Shown here: positions 1 to 12,055 of the stretch, piece by piece
Layout: each line of letters starts with the position of its first letter
How positions within the stretch are numbered: position 1 is the first letter of the stretch
Assembly: GCA_015680685.1 (NCBI GenBank)
Contig: MNCI01014538.1
Location: 574,367-629,191 of the forward strand
DNA: 54,825 bases
Reading direction: 5' to 3'
Source of the DNA: Gnetum montanum
Lineage: Eukaryota; Streptophyta; Gnetopsida; Gnetales; Gnetaceae
Position numbers and translations under genes: made by a program
The notes under the pieces: generated by a model
The model's input: the letters and a program-made list of their open reading frames with translations, nothing else
Told to the model about the DNA's origin: nothing
Databases searched by the model: none

Positions 1-494
1 TGCACCAAGATGTGTATAGTTAGTCAAGGAATTGACTACTCATTTTTCTTAGGCTAGATTAGCTTTCTCAACCCTTTCCTCCTAGTTAAGTGCCTCAGTA
101 CGACCACTTCGAGCACATGTGTTACGCATGGTGATCCCAGCAACGATTAGTGTTTGGTAGCCGTAGTTGCATCGATTCAGGGTATGTACAGTAAGTGGGA
201 ACGGATGCTGACGCTAGGTTAATTTAGACTTAGTTATTAGTTAGAGTTAGTTAGTTTCTCAACCCTTCAGCTCGATAGCATAGGAGAAAAACATAAAAAG
301 ATATAAAAATCATATACCTTGGACTTACTTAACCATACACCGTGACAACTACAAGTAAGTCTGGGAAGACAATGAATGATTAACCCCAAGTGTTCCATGG
401 GGTGTGTAGGCACTTAGTCTGCAGAGTTCGACCAGATCGCACGTGCTACGCTCATTTTGTATGGTTGAGTGTAGGGGTACCTTGCCACTCATCA
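1..494 (+). repeat. LTR of family-1 gypsy element (copy A), 5' part cut by window edge
   Basis: This stretch aligns along its whole length with the last ~490 bp of the element B LTRs (13021-13489 and 21945-22413). Shared landmarks in the same order are the 'aagt..gc.ctcagtacgaccacttcgagca' block, the 'taacgattagtgtttggta' block, the 'aaccatac' block and the terminal 'ggttgagtgtaggggtacc...ctcatca'. It ends in CA at 494. The expected tRNA-Asp-type primer site does not follow, so either that site has been lost or this is a 3' LTR. The LTR start lies outside the window. Confidence 0.85.
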
Positions 495-2400
495 CTACAC
501 TTTCATATTTCATTACGATAAGTAGTCTCAGTGAAGGGATTTGCATGATCATGTTGTTATGTCATTTGATTAATTAGCTTCCTCTATACTCCAAGCAACA
601 CTCATGAGATCTAGACTTGACCACATTGCAACTGGCTACTACATTAATAAAAATATGCCCAAACCTTATTAGCATAGTGAGGCCCAATATAATCTAGATC
701 ATCAAATGGAGGCCAAATACGAGTAGGATAATGACAAGCATAATGTGGCAACTACATCCTAGTATGAGAGGGAGGATATGACTAATCAATTAGATAGGTC
801 TTTCTACCATAATTATAATTCACACTCTATATTTAATATCAACGTTAAGAATTTTATAAAGGTAACAATACATTCTTCCATTTAGTAAATGCTAAGCATG
901 ATCCAATACCAAGAAGTTCTTTAAGGCCTATGACCTCTAGTAGACCAAGAATGTGTGCACAATGGGATATTGGGAAGAGGCCACGTTAACATGACTATCC
1001 TATTAGCTCATCATCTTCCTCTTCATTCTTATTGTCAAGCTTTGATAAGGAAGAATGTAAATTGGAGAGATAAGCCCCAGATAAAAGTCAAGATAGACAT
1101 TCTAAGAGAAATCCTAGGATAAATTCTAAGAGCCCTCATGATAAAGAACAAAATAAAATATGACAAAGAAAATAAAAAAGAGAAAAAAATACATGGGCAT
1201 GGTAATAGGACAAAGTTTGATCTTGACACAAAATTATCATGCCTAATGATGGTAATGAACAAGTATTAGCCACTACAAGCATGGTATAGACTAAGAAGAT
1301 AGTTAGAATGTCAACCAAACATGAAAAAGAGAGTCACATCAAGTAAATAAACATGAACATAATGCCTAGATTTGAGGGAGGCTACAACACATATCCATAA
1401 AATCATTTATAGGCCATGATGTCTATGGTATACAATAATTAAATATAAATGGTAAAACCTAAAGTTATTTCCTAGGACACGTACCAATAGAATAAAAAAT
1501 TGGTATGCACTCATTAGATTCTAATTCTATTCACATATGAAGCATCATGTTGAAGATTTTTAATGAAAAGTATCAAACATACTCAAGGATTTTGAACTTG
1601 ATAAGGAAAATCTAATGGTGAAATTAAGGAACACATAAATCTCTTGATGCAACTCTGAAAAAAATATTATTTACTCATACATAGATGTCCAAGCCATGAC
1701 TTCTTATAAAACAAGAAACTTCACCACATTGTAAATTGATTTGGAAACATAACAAGAAAAAATCTTAGGATTTATGCCTAAGGAAGATCATTAAAGCTAA
1801 GAGCCCATTGAATTTAAAGATGCATGGATCAAATGGAGAAGTTTTGAGGAATACAACATGGATCCATCTCTTTGTAAAAAAGATATGTGAACCTATGACA
1901 TGCAAGAGTAGGTTCCATTAGATGAGGTAGTTTAACAAAAGGCTTTGCCCATACAAAATCTTATATTATAGATTTCAACATAAGTCAATAAAATGTAAAA
2001 TTGTATAGATGAGAAATTTAGTTCCATGTTAAAAATCATAGAGGAATGTAGTGAACAAGCAAGAACAAAGAAGGACTAAGATGAAAAGAAGAAGAAAATA
2101 AAAAGGGAGACAAATTAATAGAAAGGAAAGAACTTTGATTTTAAAGAGGTTTCCAATACTAAATTTAAAGTTGATGATGGATGTGACATTTACTAGTATG
2201 AATATCCAAAAGGTGCATGTCACAATTCCATTTCCAAATAATATTGTTTTGGAACAACGAATTAAAATTATTGTAATAAGACCCTTCATGAAAGGACACA
2301 TTGTAATTGTTGTCATGTTTCTTGAGGAAACCTTTGAGAGTTTGACCTTAGATATTTACTAACATGAAATTGCAAAGCTAATAAAGATAAGTAATAGGCA
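495..2400 (+). pseudogene. Decayed gag of family-1 gypsy element (copy A)
   Basis: This is a relic of the structural (capsid) polyprotein gene of a Ty3/gypsy retrotransposon. No long frame is open, but blocks align in order with the gag of copies B and C: a serine-rich stretch near 1005-1040, the 'FEGGYN' block near 1370-1390, the 'EYNxDPS' block near 1850-1870, and the zinc-knuckle block near 2185-2220. In the knuckle the second Cys and the His both read as Tyr, each one transition away. The part before about 900 is leader without recognisable coding. The RT and integrase that should follow are absent, because the next 300 bp carry a different LTR end. It is certainly inactive. Confidence 0.7.
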
Positions 2401-2459
2401 TTAGGTAAAGTAGGACAAAAAGGAATTTACTACCTCTTCTAGCTAAGTTTAGATATAAC

Positions 2460-2669
2460 TATAATGGCAATGCTGAATTACTTCTAAGGGATAGATGTCA
2501 AAAGAAAACAACCCTAGGAAACTCTTAGAGCATGATCTAAATACACATATTTATTCCTAATTTTCTTATTAATAAATATTTTTTATTTCCTTTGTATTTT
2601 TCCTATCATGTATAATACATATAATGTATGTTTGATGTTTGTCATGACATCTAAAAACAAGATGTCGCA
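2460..2669 (+). repeat. Possible LTR 3' end of an unrelated element
   Basis: AT-rich sequence ends in 'gatgtcgca' immediately before a primer-site-like motif, as expected at the 3' end of an LTR. The left boundary is a guess. No partner LTR was found in the window, so this is supported only by the adjoining primer site. Confidence 0.35.
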
Positions 2670-2671
2670 AT

Positions 2672-2683
2672 TGATATCAAAGC
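2672..2683 (+). other. Primer binding site relic, initiator-tRNA-Met type
   Basis: The 12 bases TGATATCAAAGC match the common plant site TGGTATCAGAGC, complementary to the 3' end of initiator tRNA-Met, except for two G-to-A changes. It sits two bases after a CA that could end an LTR. Confidence 0.45.
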
Positions 2684-5309
2684 AAGCCATGGTCTAGGGA
2701 AAACCAAAATCAAGGGCTAATAATGATCCAATGATGAATTATAAGTCATGATCCAAGGTAACCCACAAACCATCATTAAAAGTGTATCATGTCTAAGATG
2801 AACCATGCTCATGAAGAAAGTTATAATCTTGAATTAGTAAAGTATTAGCAAGGTATGTCAACTATAGGGCATCCTAGTAAGACAATGGATAGTATCTCTT
2901 CTAAGTAACCATTACCCACTTCTTAATAGTGATAGTTTTCTATGAATTCTTAAATCTAGTTTAGAATGTCTCAATTAAGGACCTAAACCATTTCATCCTA
3001 ATTTAGAGAAGTGACATAATATTAAAGACACTTTTTACTTTAGCCATAGGAACAATTATCCTTTGATGGTTTCTAGAATGTTACCTTGTTATTAAGTAAC
3101 AAACATGACATTTCATACTTAAATATAGTGATAAACATGACATTCCATACTTACTAAGGTCCAACAAATTTATAGAAATGAAATAGAAAACCTAATTGGA
3201 TTATTTCCAATGAATCAATTTTTTCAAATGAATCTAATTTTTGTTAGTAAATCTAAACTTTTAGGAGATCTAATTTTCTTTCTTTGATGTTTCTCTAATG
3301 TATTTGATCTCTCTAGAATTTTCCTATGGAGGATTCTAAAATACGTACAATTTCTTCAATTGATGATACTTCTTCTATTGATGTAGAAATCTCTATTAAT
3401 TTTGAAAATACAAATTTGGTGAGCAAATTTTTGAAACATGATTTTCTAATGATATTGATGCAATGAAGACACTTAATTTTGTTCTTTGTGATGATGTATA
3501 CAAGTCACTAATAGTTGATCTTACATTATGATATGTATTTATTCAAATTTTGGGTTACCTACCTTATAATCAATGTTTTGCTTCACAATTAATGATTGAA
3601 TGTAAAACATCACATTTATGTAATTCATGCCAAGGATTACTTCTTTTTTTTAGTTAAGCTATAAAATGCTTAAATGGTGTAGCGTGCACTAGATATATCG
3701 TTATTTATACATAAGCATATAGTGTTGATCATTTGTAAGTGGATTCCAAATTTTGATGTTGAATTTGAAGAATATTCTAAAGTTTCATGTTCTATTGAGC
3801 TATTTAATCTTTTATTAATTTTTTAGAAAGTTGAGCAAGATATTGTTAGTCTTCTTGGTCCCATTAAGCATATGAAATATATTTCTACATCATTTGGTTC
3901 TCGTAGATGTTTTTTTATTGAAATTAATTTTCTTACCTATTAAAGATATTAGTATTAAAAGCAAGAAAAAGACTTATATTCAACCAATAACATATTATAA
4001 TCTTCCTAATTCTTGAAACTTTTGAAATCATGAATGACATTTGTTTAATGTTTATTATTTTCTATTTAAGAAAAAAAGGATGTCAAGGAAAAGAAAAAAT
4101 GTGTTGAAGTTGAGGATAGGAAAAGAAAATTTGAAGTTGAAGATATAAAAAATCAAATTACTATCAATGATAAGAATGTTCAAATGGCAATGAAGAAACC
4201 ATAGAAAACAAACTTTTGTAAATATTTTTTCTAGAGGAAGTATTGATCAGTCCAAACAAATAGCCCGTAAGGAACATTTTTCATTATCTAACAAGAATAT
4301 TATTAACTTCAAGATTAAACCTTATTTTAAGAAGTGGGATAATGCTAATGACAAATAATTTCAACATAAGATCAATTATAATGAACATTTTGTATAGTCA
4401 TTTTCTATTAAATCTTCCTCTTTTACAAAATTTTGTATCTTACCAAAGCTTTCTATTGCTACCTTGATTCCTTTTACTATTTTAAGTTTAAGCACTAACA
4501 TTAATAATAATATAAATGTTGTTAGATTGAGATCATTCTTCCAGCTAACAATTAATTTTCCTCTTTTGGGTTTTCAAAGCATCATTTTCATTCTAAGTTT
4601 GTATATCTAAGGAAACATCCTAAAATTAGAAAGTTTTCTACTTTCTATATTGTTTTTCATGGTTATTACACAGTGTTAAATATATGATGGAATCTAATTT
4701 TTTGTACTTATTATTAATATTATTTTCAGGGATTGATATCCCAAGCACACATATCCCCCACCATCGTCCCCCTTCGCGTGCCCCAAACCACACCCACCAC
4801 TTTATCTCATCACTTATAGTCACTTAAATAACATAATTTTGTCTTTATATGAAGTTAAGTAAGCTAATATTAAGAAATAACTAATTTTACCTTTATGAAA
4901 ATCATCAAAAATCAACACCACACATGGGCATAAAACTATCTCATCATATTCTCTTTGAGATGATTTCAACAATACGAATTTTGCCTTGATAGAAGTTACG
5001 GTTAGGGAGATATTATTATTTGAATTTTTTATGAAAGTGCACAAATTAAATTGAAATTTTTAAAATAAAAAAAAATCTAAAAGTAATATTTTAAAAAGTT
5101 TTAATAAACAAAATTCTTAAGTTGCATTAGCCTAACCCAAAAAAACCAATTTATTTAGTTAGTAAAATAAGCCAAGATTCTTTACCAAGGCTTTAAAGAA
5201 GAAGAAGAAGAAGAAACAAACTTAAAATTCTGAATAAAATTTAAAAAATAAATTTTATAAATAGAAATAAATTTTTTTTATATATATCATAATATAAAGT
5301 TAATTATAT
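2684..5309. other. AT-rich unassigned region
   Basis: No LTR, reverse transcriptase or RNA gene is visible here. The interval contains one ORF-like relic (3326-4610, listed separately), a C-rich island near 4745-4800 and a short GAA run near 5200. Several short minus-strand frames (for example 4638-5044) have low-complexity composition and no recognisable motif. Confidence 0.5.
3326..4610 (+). pseudogene. Unrecognised ORF-like relic
   Basis: I do not recognise this. An ATG at 3326 opens a Ser/Ile/Asp-rich stretch that breaks near 3450. Frames with few stops then continue through a Lys/Glu-rich charged stretch (about 4080-4200, probably helical) and a segment from about 4203 to 4610 with only two internal stops. 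Codons are strongly AT-biased like the surrounding DNA, so chance openness is possible. It could be part of the element whose LTR end lies at 2669, or simply non-coding. Confidence 0.2.
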
Positions 5310-5314
5310 GAAAT
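5310..5314. repeat. Target-site duplication, left copy (element G)
   Basis: GAAAT lies directly before the TG that opens the left LTR of element G. The bases directly after the right LTR (12056-12060) are GAAGT, which differ by one transition. Confidence 0.5.
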
Positions 5315-5999
5315 TGTTAGATGATAATCTAAGGACATCAATGCTTAACTAATCTCATGAGATGATGTTTATAAACATTACAAGAAAGAGCAAAACCAAT
5401 TATGAAAATTCATGTTGATTATAAGAAGTTACAACTATTAAGGTATGATAAAAGAGTGCAAGTACACTAAAAGAAAAAAAGAGTGTGTGAATAATAATAA
5501 GATGTGTACATAATCATGCATACTTAAAGAAAGAGGAACAATTTGTGTGGGAAAGAATACACTAGATAACCATGTGAGAAAGTTGGTGGAGGTGAGGTCG
5601 ATCTATGAAAAGCACTAAAGAAAAAACTTGCCAACCAAGTATGGAAGCCATGTTTTTAGAAAGGAAAATGAAATGGGTATATCAATATTCATTTTATATT
5701 AGACCATAGGAACTAGTAACAAGCTCATAACTAGTTAGTTAAGTAAGCAATCTTTAAAAACTCAACAAAGAAAAAACACATGAAATTAAATTAAAAGACT
5801 ATATTAGATAGAGGAAACCCATGAAATATGATAATGACCATTAATACATGGAAGACTAAAGTTCCAAACAATAAAATGAAACCTAATTTAGTCTGTTAAA
5901 GAATGAAATTATAATGTAAACCTATAGGGATGAAATTATAAATTGATAATAATTATGATAGGGAACATATTTTATTCTTGTAATTGATTTAATTCAACA
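5315..5999 (+). repeat. 5' LTR of element G
   Basis: It aligns with 11081-12055. Shared landmarks are 'taatctcatgagatgatgtt', 'acattacaagaaag', 'gaatacactagata', 'ggtatatcaa', 'gactatattagat' and the terminal 'ttgtaat.gatttaattcaa'. It starts TG and ends CA. It is about 290 bp shorter than the 3' LTR, because the block at about 11335-11620 of the right copy has no counterpart here. Confidence 0.7.
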
Positions 6000-6014
6000 T
6001 GGTACCAGAGTAAG
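6000..6014 (+). other. Primer binding site of element G
   Basis: TGGTACCAGAGTAAG lies immediately after the LTR terminal CA. It resembles the plant initiator tRNA-Met site (TGGTATCAGAGC...) with transitions. Confidence 0.6.
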
Positions 6015-6059
6015 ATTTATTCCTAAAGAAAGCACTAATAAGTGGTTAGTTTAGAAAAA

Positions 6060-6540
6060 GCAAATGGAAATTAAAATTAAAAAGAAGTTGTTTAATGGTT
6101 TAGACACTAGGAAGAAATGAATTAAGAAGGCGTTAAAGGATGTAAATGATAACCTTGTGAATCAATAAGACCAAGGATAAATGGAAAAGCTTATTATCAC
6201 AAGAACTAGTTAAAAATTAGACATAGTCCTAAGGGACCTATTTAATGTCCTCGAGATGGAGCATACATCCATGGAATATAGTGAAAGATCAACAATTCAG
6301 TATCTTCAAATTGATGTAGGATATATTTTGAAAAGAACAACCAACATCATGATGTTGTTGCAAGAAATAAGAAAAGGCTAAGAATGGGTAAAAGAAGAAC
6401 TAATTGGAGTAAAAGCAAAAGGCCAAATGAACAAATTTTATATTAATGTTTTAAGCAAGAAGATAATATGAACATAAAAAGATTAGACAAACAAAGACCA
6501 AATTAAAATGAACAAAAAAAAAAGATACATATTTGAATTA
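6060..6540 (+). pseudogene. Element G leader ORF relic, helical
   Basis: I do not recognise a family. One frame carries a Lys/Glu/Ile-rich, probably helical stretch broken by several stops (TAA, TGA, TAG), with a cleaner core around 6230-6370. It lies between the primer site and the inserted LINE, where gag or an upstream ORF would be expected. No zinc knuckle is visible. It may be the upstream half of the ORF relic that resumes after the LINE, because both have the same charged, helical composition. Confidence 0.3.
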
Positions 6541-6578
6541 ATAAGAAAAGGCATACTCTATACTCAAGGAGAAGAAAC

Positions 6579-7235
6579 TCATCATCATCATCCTAGCCTT
6601 GTCCCAATAAAATAAGATTGGCTACATAAGTTTCTTTTCATCATTTGTCACTATGAAAAATTAGAAATTTGTTTATTTGCAATTTCTTCAACTCTTTTTC
6701 AATTTTTTTTCAGCACTTTTGGTCTTCCTTTTGGTGGCTTTCTTGGAATAGTGATGTAGCAACCTTTTTATAGGATCATTATTTCATCTTCTTTGCACAT
6801 GTTTAAATGATCTAAGTTGTCATTCCTGTAACTTATCTGAGATAGGAGCCACTTCAAGTCTTCATGTAATATCTATATTATTTAGTTTATCTCTTATTGA
6901 AACATTCAACATCCATCTAAGCATTTGGATTTCTACCACGTTGACTTGTTATTCATGCCTTTTTTGTATAGCCCAACATTCACCACCATATAAGATAATA
7001 GACCTTATTATTCTCCTATAGAAATTTCTATTTAATTTTATTGGAATTTTTTTATCACATCGAACACCACTATCCTAACCTCATTTTGACCATCCTACCT
7101 TAACTCGAGTTCTCATATTTTTATCAATTTCACCATTTGATCAGAGGATTAATCCTAAGTAGTGAAATTATTTACAGTAAGAAACTTTTGGCCTTGAACT
7201 TTCACGTATATTTCATAATTTTTTCATATTGGAAG
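6579..7235 (-). mobile_element. RTE-clade LINE 3' end, 5'-truncated
   Basis: This is the reverse-transcriptase C-terminal end and 3' tail of a plant RTE-type non-LTR retrotransposon, read on the minus strand. Motifs in order are SNGEID (about 7140), IPIKL and FYRRIIRS (about 7030), YGGECWA (about 6985), then MLRWM and VAPISDKL (about 6850-6930). These match the plant RTE pattern DGEID, IPLKLKGKFYRT, YGxECWA, MLRWM, GVAPI. It ends in a (GAT)n simple-repeat tail, at 6579-6592 on the plus strand. Several stops break the frame. It is homologous to 23870-24650. Being inside element G, it inserted after G did. Confidence 0.85.
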
Positions 7236-7639
7236 GGGAAGAAACTAACATTCCAATTTAGTTAATTGTTTGCACATTTTCCTTGTAAACACTTCCACTA
7301 CTATAATAAATAAAGAAAGTGATATTTCCTTTTATTTTTATACTGCCACTCTTATACAAATGACATGGAAGTTCAATAAATAAAATTTAATTCTTTGAAA
7401 TAATAAATCTAGATAATACTTATATGAAAAAGAATTCACAATATAAATAATCATGTTTTCTACTATAAAGCCTATTTACTTGGAAAGCTCGTAGTAATAC
7501 TAAGATAACATTGAATCTAAAATCATAAGAATTGGAAAGAATTCATCTATATAACAAGAAAGAAGTCTTGAGTGACTTGTCTATGCCTATAACTTGGTAA
7601 GATTGACAAACCTATCAAAAGCAATGTAAAAAACATGAA
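7236..7639. other. Non-coding stretch within element G
   Basis: AT-rich sequence between the LINE fragment and the downstream ORF relic. I see no motif, repeat or usable frame in it. Confidence 0.4.
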
Positions 7640-9770
7640 TAAGAGGATAAGAAGCTAACTAAAGAAAAATGTCGAATATGTTAAAGGGTCCTTTAATGGC
7701 TTCTACAAGATATGTAGTGAAAAGATAGAAATTTTGTGTTCTCACTCAACTAGTTTACAACAATTCTGAGGTGGATTATTTCAAGAAGACAAAGACGATG
7801 TTTAAGAAATTGGAACTACAAGGCTACTTGAATGTTAGACTATAACATGATAAGGTAATTCCTTTACATGCAATTTGTGAAGGTATGTGAACACACCAAA
7901 ATGGAAGATATTCTATTGAATTCAAGGGAGTTGAACTGACAATTGAGATCTCACAAAGATTAATTAGATGTTGTTTGTTAAAGATACATTCAAATTTTAC
8001 TCTATATTAAACACAAAATTCATGTCCAAGATAGATTTACAAGAAATATTTTGCAACCTTTATGTGCTAGGTGAGAATAAGACATGGATAGAAATTGTCT
8101 AATTAGAAGAGTCATATAAGTTGATAGCTAAAATCTTTGTGAATTGCATCTTTTATGAAGATAAGTAGAATTATATCATTGTATCCAATTCATGGGGGAT
8201 CTACATAATATGGAAGCATGATGCAAAATTGTCTTGGATTAGACACATCATAATAAGGGAAAATGAACAACTCATCTAGTAGTTTATGAAAAGTAATTAT
8301 GTGTCACACTTTAGGTATGGGTGTATCTTCTTACACATATTTAAATTTATTTATGAGAAAGGAGACCCTCTAGAAGAATCCTAAATTCTTGCAACAATCT
8401 AATGCATATCTTCTACACACAAAGTAAATGTATACACAAAAGACCCCAAGGAGCAGGAAGAAGAGGCTATTAACAAATCTCAAACAACTATTATTACCAG
8501 ATTTAGGAAAGCAGCATAAGATTCCAAGATGAATATATCAATAATAAAGAAGATGATGATGATCAACCTTTAACCATCAAAAAGATAAGGATAGAAGGAA
8601 AAGAAAGTAGAGGTTAAAGTAGCAATTTGATGACAGAACATGTAAAGCGAAATATGAATATTTTGAAACTAATTTCAAAGAATGTTACTAATACTTTAAA
8701 TTATGTCCACATTTCAAATCCAACATTGGAGGGTTATTCCATGAAAATCTATAAGAAACAAAAAATTAGTATAATGAGTAGTAAGGAGGATCTCAAGGAC
8801 ATGCTCAAGACATTGTCACATAAGATTGATAGTGATGATAAGGATATGTTAACAAAAATATAGGATTACTCAAAGCCCATGTATTGTAATATTGTTTGAC
8901 TTGCATATTTTTCAAGAAATTAGAACTCCAAAAAAGATGAAGTGAATAGCAAATCAATAAGTTTTAAAGAACTTTGTAAATGATTGCAAGTTGAATCCTC
9001 AAAGTGCATTGGAATCAACCATTCAATATTGGAATACCAAATTGACTATAAATCCTCTACATGAAAGTAATGCAATGCTACACTTTGCTAAACTCTAGGG
9101 ATTTACCCTATAATCATTTGCAAAGTAAGACAATTGGAAAATATAATTAAGATGGTTGGTCCTTATAGTCTACACTACACTTTACTAAAACAATGGTTAT
9201 GACAAAAGAAACTATAAACATGATAGGAAAATTGAAAATAACAAAAGAAAGGGCTAGAATTGAGGTAGAAGTTCCAAGCATATAAGAAAGTTACGACAAT
9301 GAAACTGGAGTATGAAAAAGAGTATGAGAAGCTAAAGGAAACTAGCTCCATGAGTAGTGAGAGATTGGTGATGCCAACTAATAAGGAAAAATTAAAGATG
9401 AAAAATTAATAGTTGAAAAGAAAAATGTTAAAGAGTACTAAAAATTAATCTAAATATATATAGAAGACTAATTAGTTATCATAGATAATTAAGAATGAGA
9501 GCAAAAAAGTGTTAAATATGTTGCAAATGCTCTAGATGGAATATAAAGAAGACTTAAGACAACTAGAAAATGCAATGAAGATGTTGAATGAAGCACATAG
9601 AGAAGATTTGATTAAGGTAATTTAGGTAATTAATCAACTAAAACAATAGCTACAGAATTAGCAAACCACACCAAGTACCAAAGAACCAATGTCTAGAATC
9701 ACCACAAACAAAGACCTTGAACTACAATAAGGAGAGAATCAATTAGTGGAGGAAGAAGCTACCGACCCTT
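7640..9770 (+). pseudogene. Element G long ORF relic, plant-transposon-protein-like with coiled coil
   Basis: This is a broken reading frame whose pieces add up to several hundred codons. The N-terminal part (about 7700-8340) includes an 'EFKGVELTIEI' stretch near 7920 and a tryptophan-containing block near 8090. Its layout recalls the putative plant transposon protein domain found in gypsy-associated upstream ORFs, and parallels element F (51477-52330). The middle (8627-8863) is open for 78 codons. The C-terminal part (about 9270-9760) is rich in Glu, Lys and Leu with heptad-like spacing and reads as coiled coil. No catalytic motif is visible. The family assignment is an inference from weak similarity. 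Confidence 0.4.
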
Positions 9771-10045
9771 GATAATACCCTTCAAAAATCTTGAACCCAT
9801 CTCTTTGAATCCTAAGAATGTAAATTTTTCATGACACCATAATTCCATTAATGATTTCTCCCATATGGTATGTAATGTCTTGTTGAACATGTATATTTGA
9901 TATATAAAAATAAACTATTGAATATAAATGTGACTATTTTCTATGTGAAATTCTTGATCCCTTGTAAGTGAAGGGAAGAAAATACGTGTAATGCCTAAAA
10001 AATTTGGTGCTGGAAAATTAAAAAATTCCAAGTAGTAAAGTTTAA

Positions 10046-10082
10046 CTTCAGATCCCATGGACCTTGAAAAAGGGATCTGAAG
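10046..10082. repeat. Perfect inverted repeat (hairpin)
   Basis: CTTCAGATCCC at 10046-10056 is exactly complementary to GGGATCTGAAG at 10072-10082, with a 15-nt spacer. It is more GC-rich than its surroundings. There is no T-run after it, and its role is unknown. Confidence 0.8.
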
Positions 10083-10494
10083 CACCCCGGATGGTCTTGT
10101 TGATCACCTAGGAACTTAGAAATTATGAAAATGGAACAAATAATTTTAATAAAAAATTGCAAATCTAATACCAAAGAAAGCACAAAAATAAACTTGCAAT
10201 GCACAAATGAATTTCTAGATTTTATTAAAATAATAAAATGTTGTAGGAAGAGAGTTTGAACAAGTACAAGCTTATGTGTTTGAATGAACAAAGAACTACA
10301 AGGAAGATGCCTGAAGCCTAATTGGAACTGGCAAAGTGTGTCTTGCAGCTAGATTCACGATTTGGATGCTTCAAACGTTTGCTCCCAAAGATCTTTTCTC
10401 CTTCTTTGGCACTTGCTCTGCATTACAAATGGTTGAATGGTGGTGATATACAATTGAGTGTATTTTTTTTTCATTTTTGGTAAGTTTGATGCAC

Positions 10495-10600
10495 AAAGGC
10501 CATAAAAAATACATTGGGTGCTATAAAAAGTACGTTGGCTTTAAAAAATACATTGGCTTCACCAAAATACGTGGGGTTCATGAAAAATACGTTAGCCTTG
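10495..10600 (+). repeat. Short imperfect tandem repeat, about 20-bp period
   Basis: Four or five copies of a unit close to 'aaaaaatacRttggctt' occur in a row. The only frame across it reads as repeated K-K-Y-[IV]-G motifs, which is a by-product of the repeat rather than evidence of a protein. Confidence 0.6.
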
Positions 10601-11080
10601 CAATGAAAATTAAAGCCCAACAATTCCTATGCAAGCTGCAAGTGGTTCCAACATATTAATTACGTTGATCGACATAAAAGCCATAAAAAACACAAATTTG
10701 GTGATTCCCAAGGCATTTTTAGCCTTCCCAAGCCTAGATACATACATGACATATAATTTTTTTTTCACTTGAGAAGTGAGGCAGTAACAACTTATGAAGC
10801 ATTTTTTTAGCCTTAATAAGTTAAAGTATTCAAGATTGCACTGTGTGAACTACAAACCTCACATTTTACAATAAAATATTGCTGCAATTTTAATGGTGAA
10901 GATTATGAGTTGCAACATGAATTTTCTTAGTGGTGTTTCAATATGTGATAAATTAATCTCTTAGTTCAACATGAATTCCATTACAATTTATCCCATGTAA
11001 AGAAGAAGAAAATAAAAATCCCACTAATACAGAATCAATATAATAAGTTGCACAAACAACATTTTAGAGATTGAAGGAAA

Positions 11081-12055
11081 GTATTAGAAGATACTCTTCA
11101 AACATTAACGCTCAAGTAATCTCATGAGATGATGTTTATGTGCATTACAAGAAAGAACAAAACTAATTATGAAAAGTCACAATTGTTAAGATATGATAAA
11201 CAAGTGTAAGTAAACTAAAAGAAAAAAAGTATGTGGAATAGTATATGTAAGGAATAAGAATATGTACATATAACCATGCACATGCAAATGAAGAGGAATA
11301 GTTTGTATTGAAGAGAATACACTAGATACCAACCATCTAAACAAAATTACAACCCAATTTACATGAGAATGAAATAATCCCAAAACAAAGAGATAATCAC
11401 AAGAAAAAGATGATGAATCTTTTAACTTACTATATCACAAAAAAATAGAAAGATGAATTGTGCACATATGGAAAAGATGCAATTCGTTTAACTTAATAAA
11501 GTCCAATGAGTAGGTAAAACACTTTAAAGGACAACCAAGATGAATGACCTCCTCTCACCAATTATAAGCATTGATGAAGAAGGATGGAAACATCATTGAT
11601 GGTGAATATAGATGATGGAAACCAAAGTTATGAGAAAGTCAATAGAGGTAAATTCTATTGGTAAGAAGTATGAAAGATGAAACTTGTCAAACCAAGGGTG
11701 GAAACTATATTTTGAGAAAGAAAAATGAAATAGGTATATCAACATTTGTTTTGTACAAGACCACATTAAACAATGTGTGAGCATGTAACTAATAAGTTAA
11801 GTGAGCAATCCTAAAAACATTAATAGAGGAAGAATACACAAAATTAAATGAGAAGACTATATTAGATGAAAAATCCATAAAAGATGGGGACACTTGTTGA
11901 TAGATGGGAGATTGAAGTTCCAAATAATATAATGAAACTTGACTCATTCAATTAAAGAATGAAATCACAATGTAAACTTGTGGTGATGCAATTATATATT
12001 GATAATGATCCTAGCAAGGAACATATTTTATCCTTGTAATCAATTTAATTCAATA
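11081..12055 (+). repeat. 3' LTR of element G
   Basis: Direct-repeat partner of 5315-5999. It carries an additional internal block (about 11335-11620) missing from the 5' copy. Its end reads '...aattcaata' where the 5' copy reads '...aattcaaca', consistent with a transition in the terminal CA dinucleotide. Confidence 0.65.

Larger units (their letters stand above)
9771..11080. other. 3' non-coding part of element G
   Basis: No coding frame is supported. It holds a perfect 11-bp inverted repeat (10046-10082) and a short periodic repeat (about 10495-10600), both listed separately. 'TGTAATGCC' at 9987 resembles a common plant LTR start, but no matching end or target duplication was found. Confidence 0.4.
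5315..12055 (+). mobile_element. Element G: LTR retrotransposon without recognisable pol
   Basis: The element is bounded by two direct repeats (5315-5999 and 11081-12055), flanked by a 4-of-5 matching target duplication, with an initiator-Met-type primer site directly after the left repeat. The 5.1-kb interior holds a helical ORF relic, an inserted RTE LINE tail on the minus strand, a longer ORF relic with coiled coil, and a non-coding part with a hairpin. I found no protease, reverse transcriptase, RNase H or integrase motif. It is best read as a non-autonomous (LARD-like) or internally eroded element. Assignment to Copia or Ty3 is not possible from what remains. Confidence 0.6.

Noticed and set aside
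4638-5044. Minus-strand ORFs near 4638-5044 and 25601-26211
   Set aside because: Low-complexity, hydrophobic or basic translations of AT-rich DNA without recognisable motif or neighbouring support.
9987-10670. Possible solo LTR starting TGTAATGCC within element G
   Set aside because: 'atacg' before the start recurs near 10565 and 10586, but no CA end stands directly before it and no partner LTR was found.
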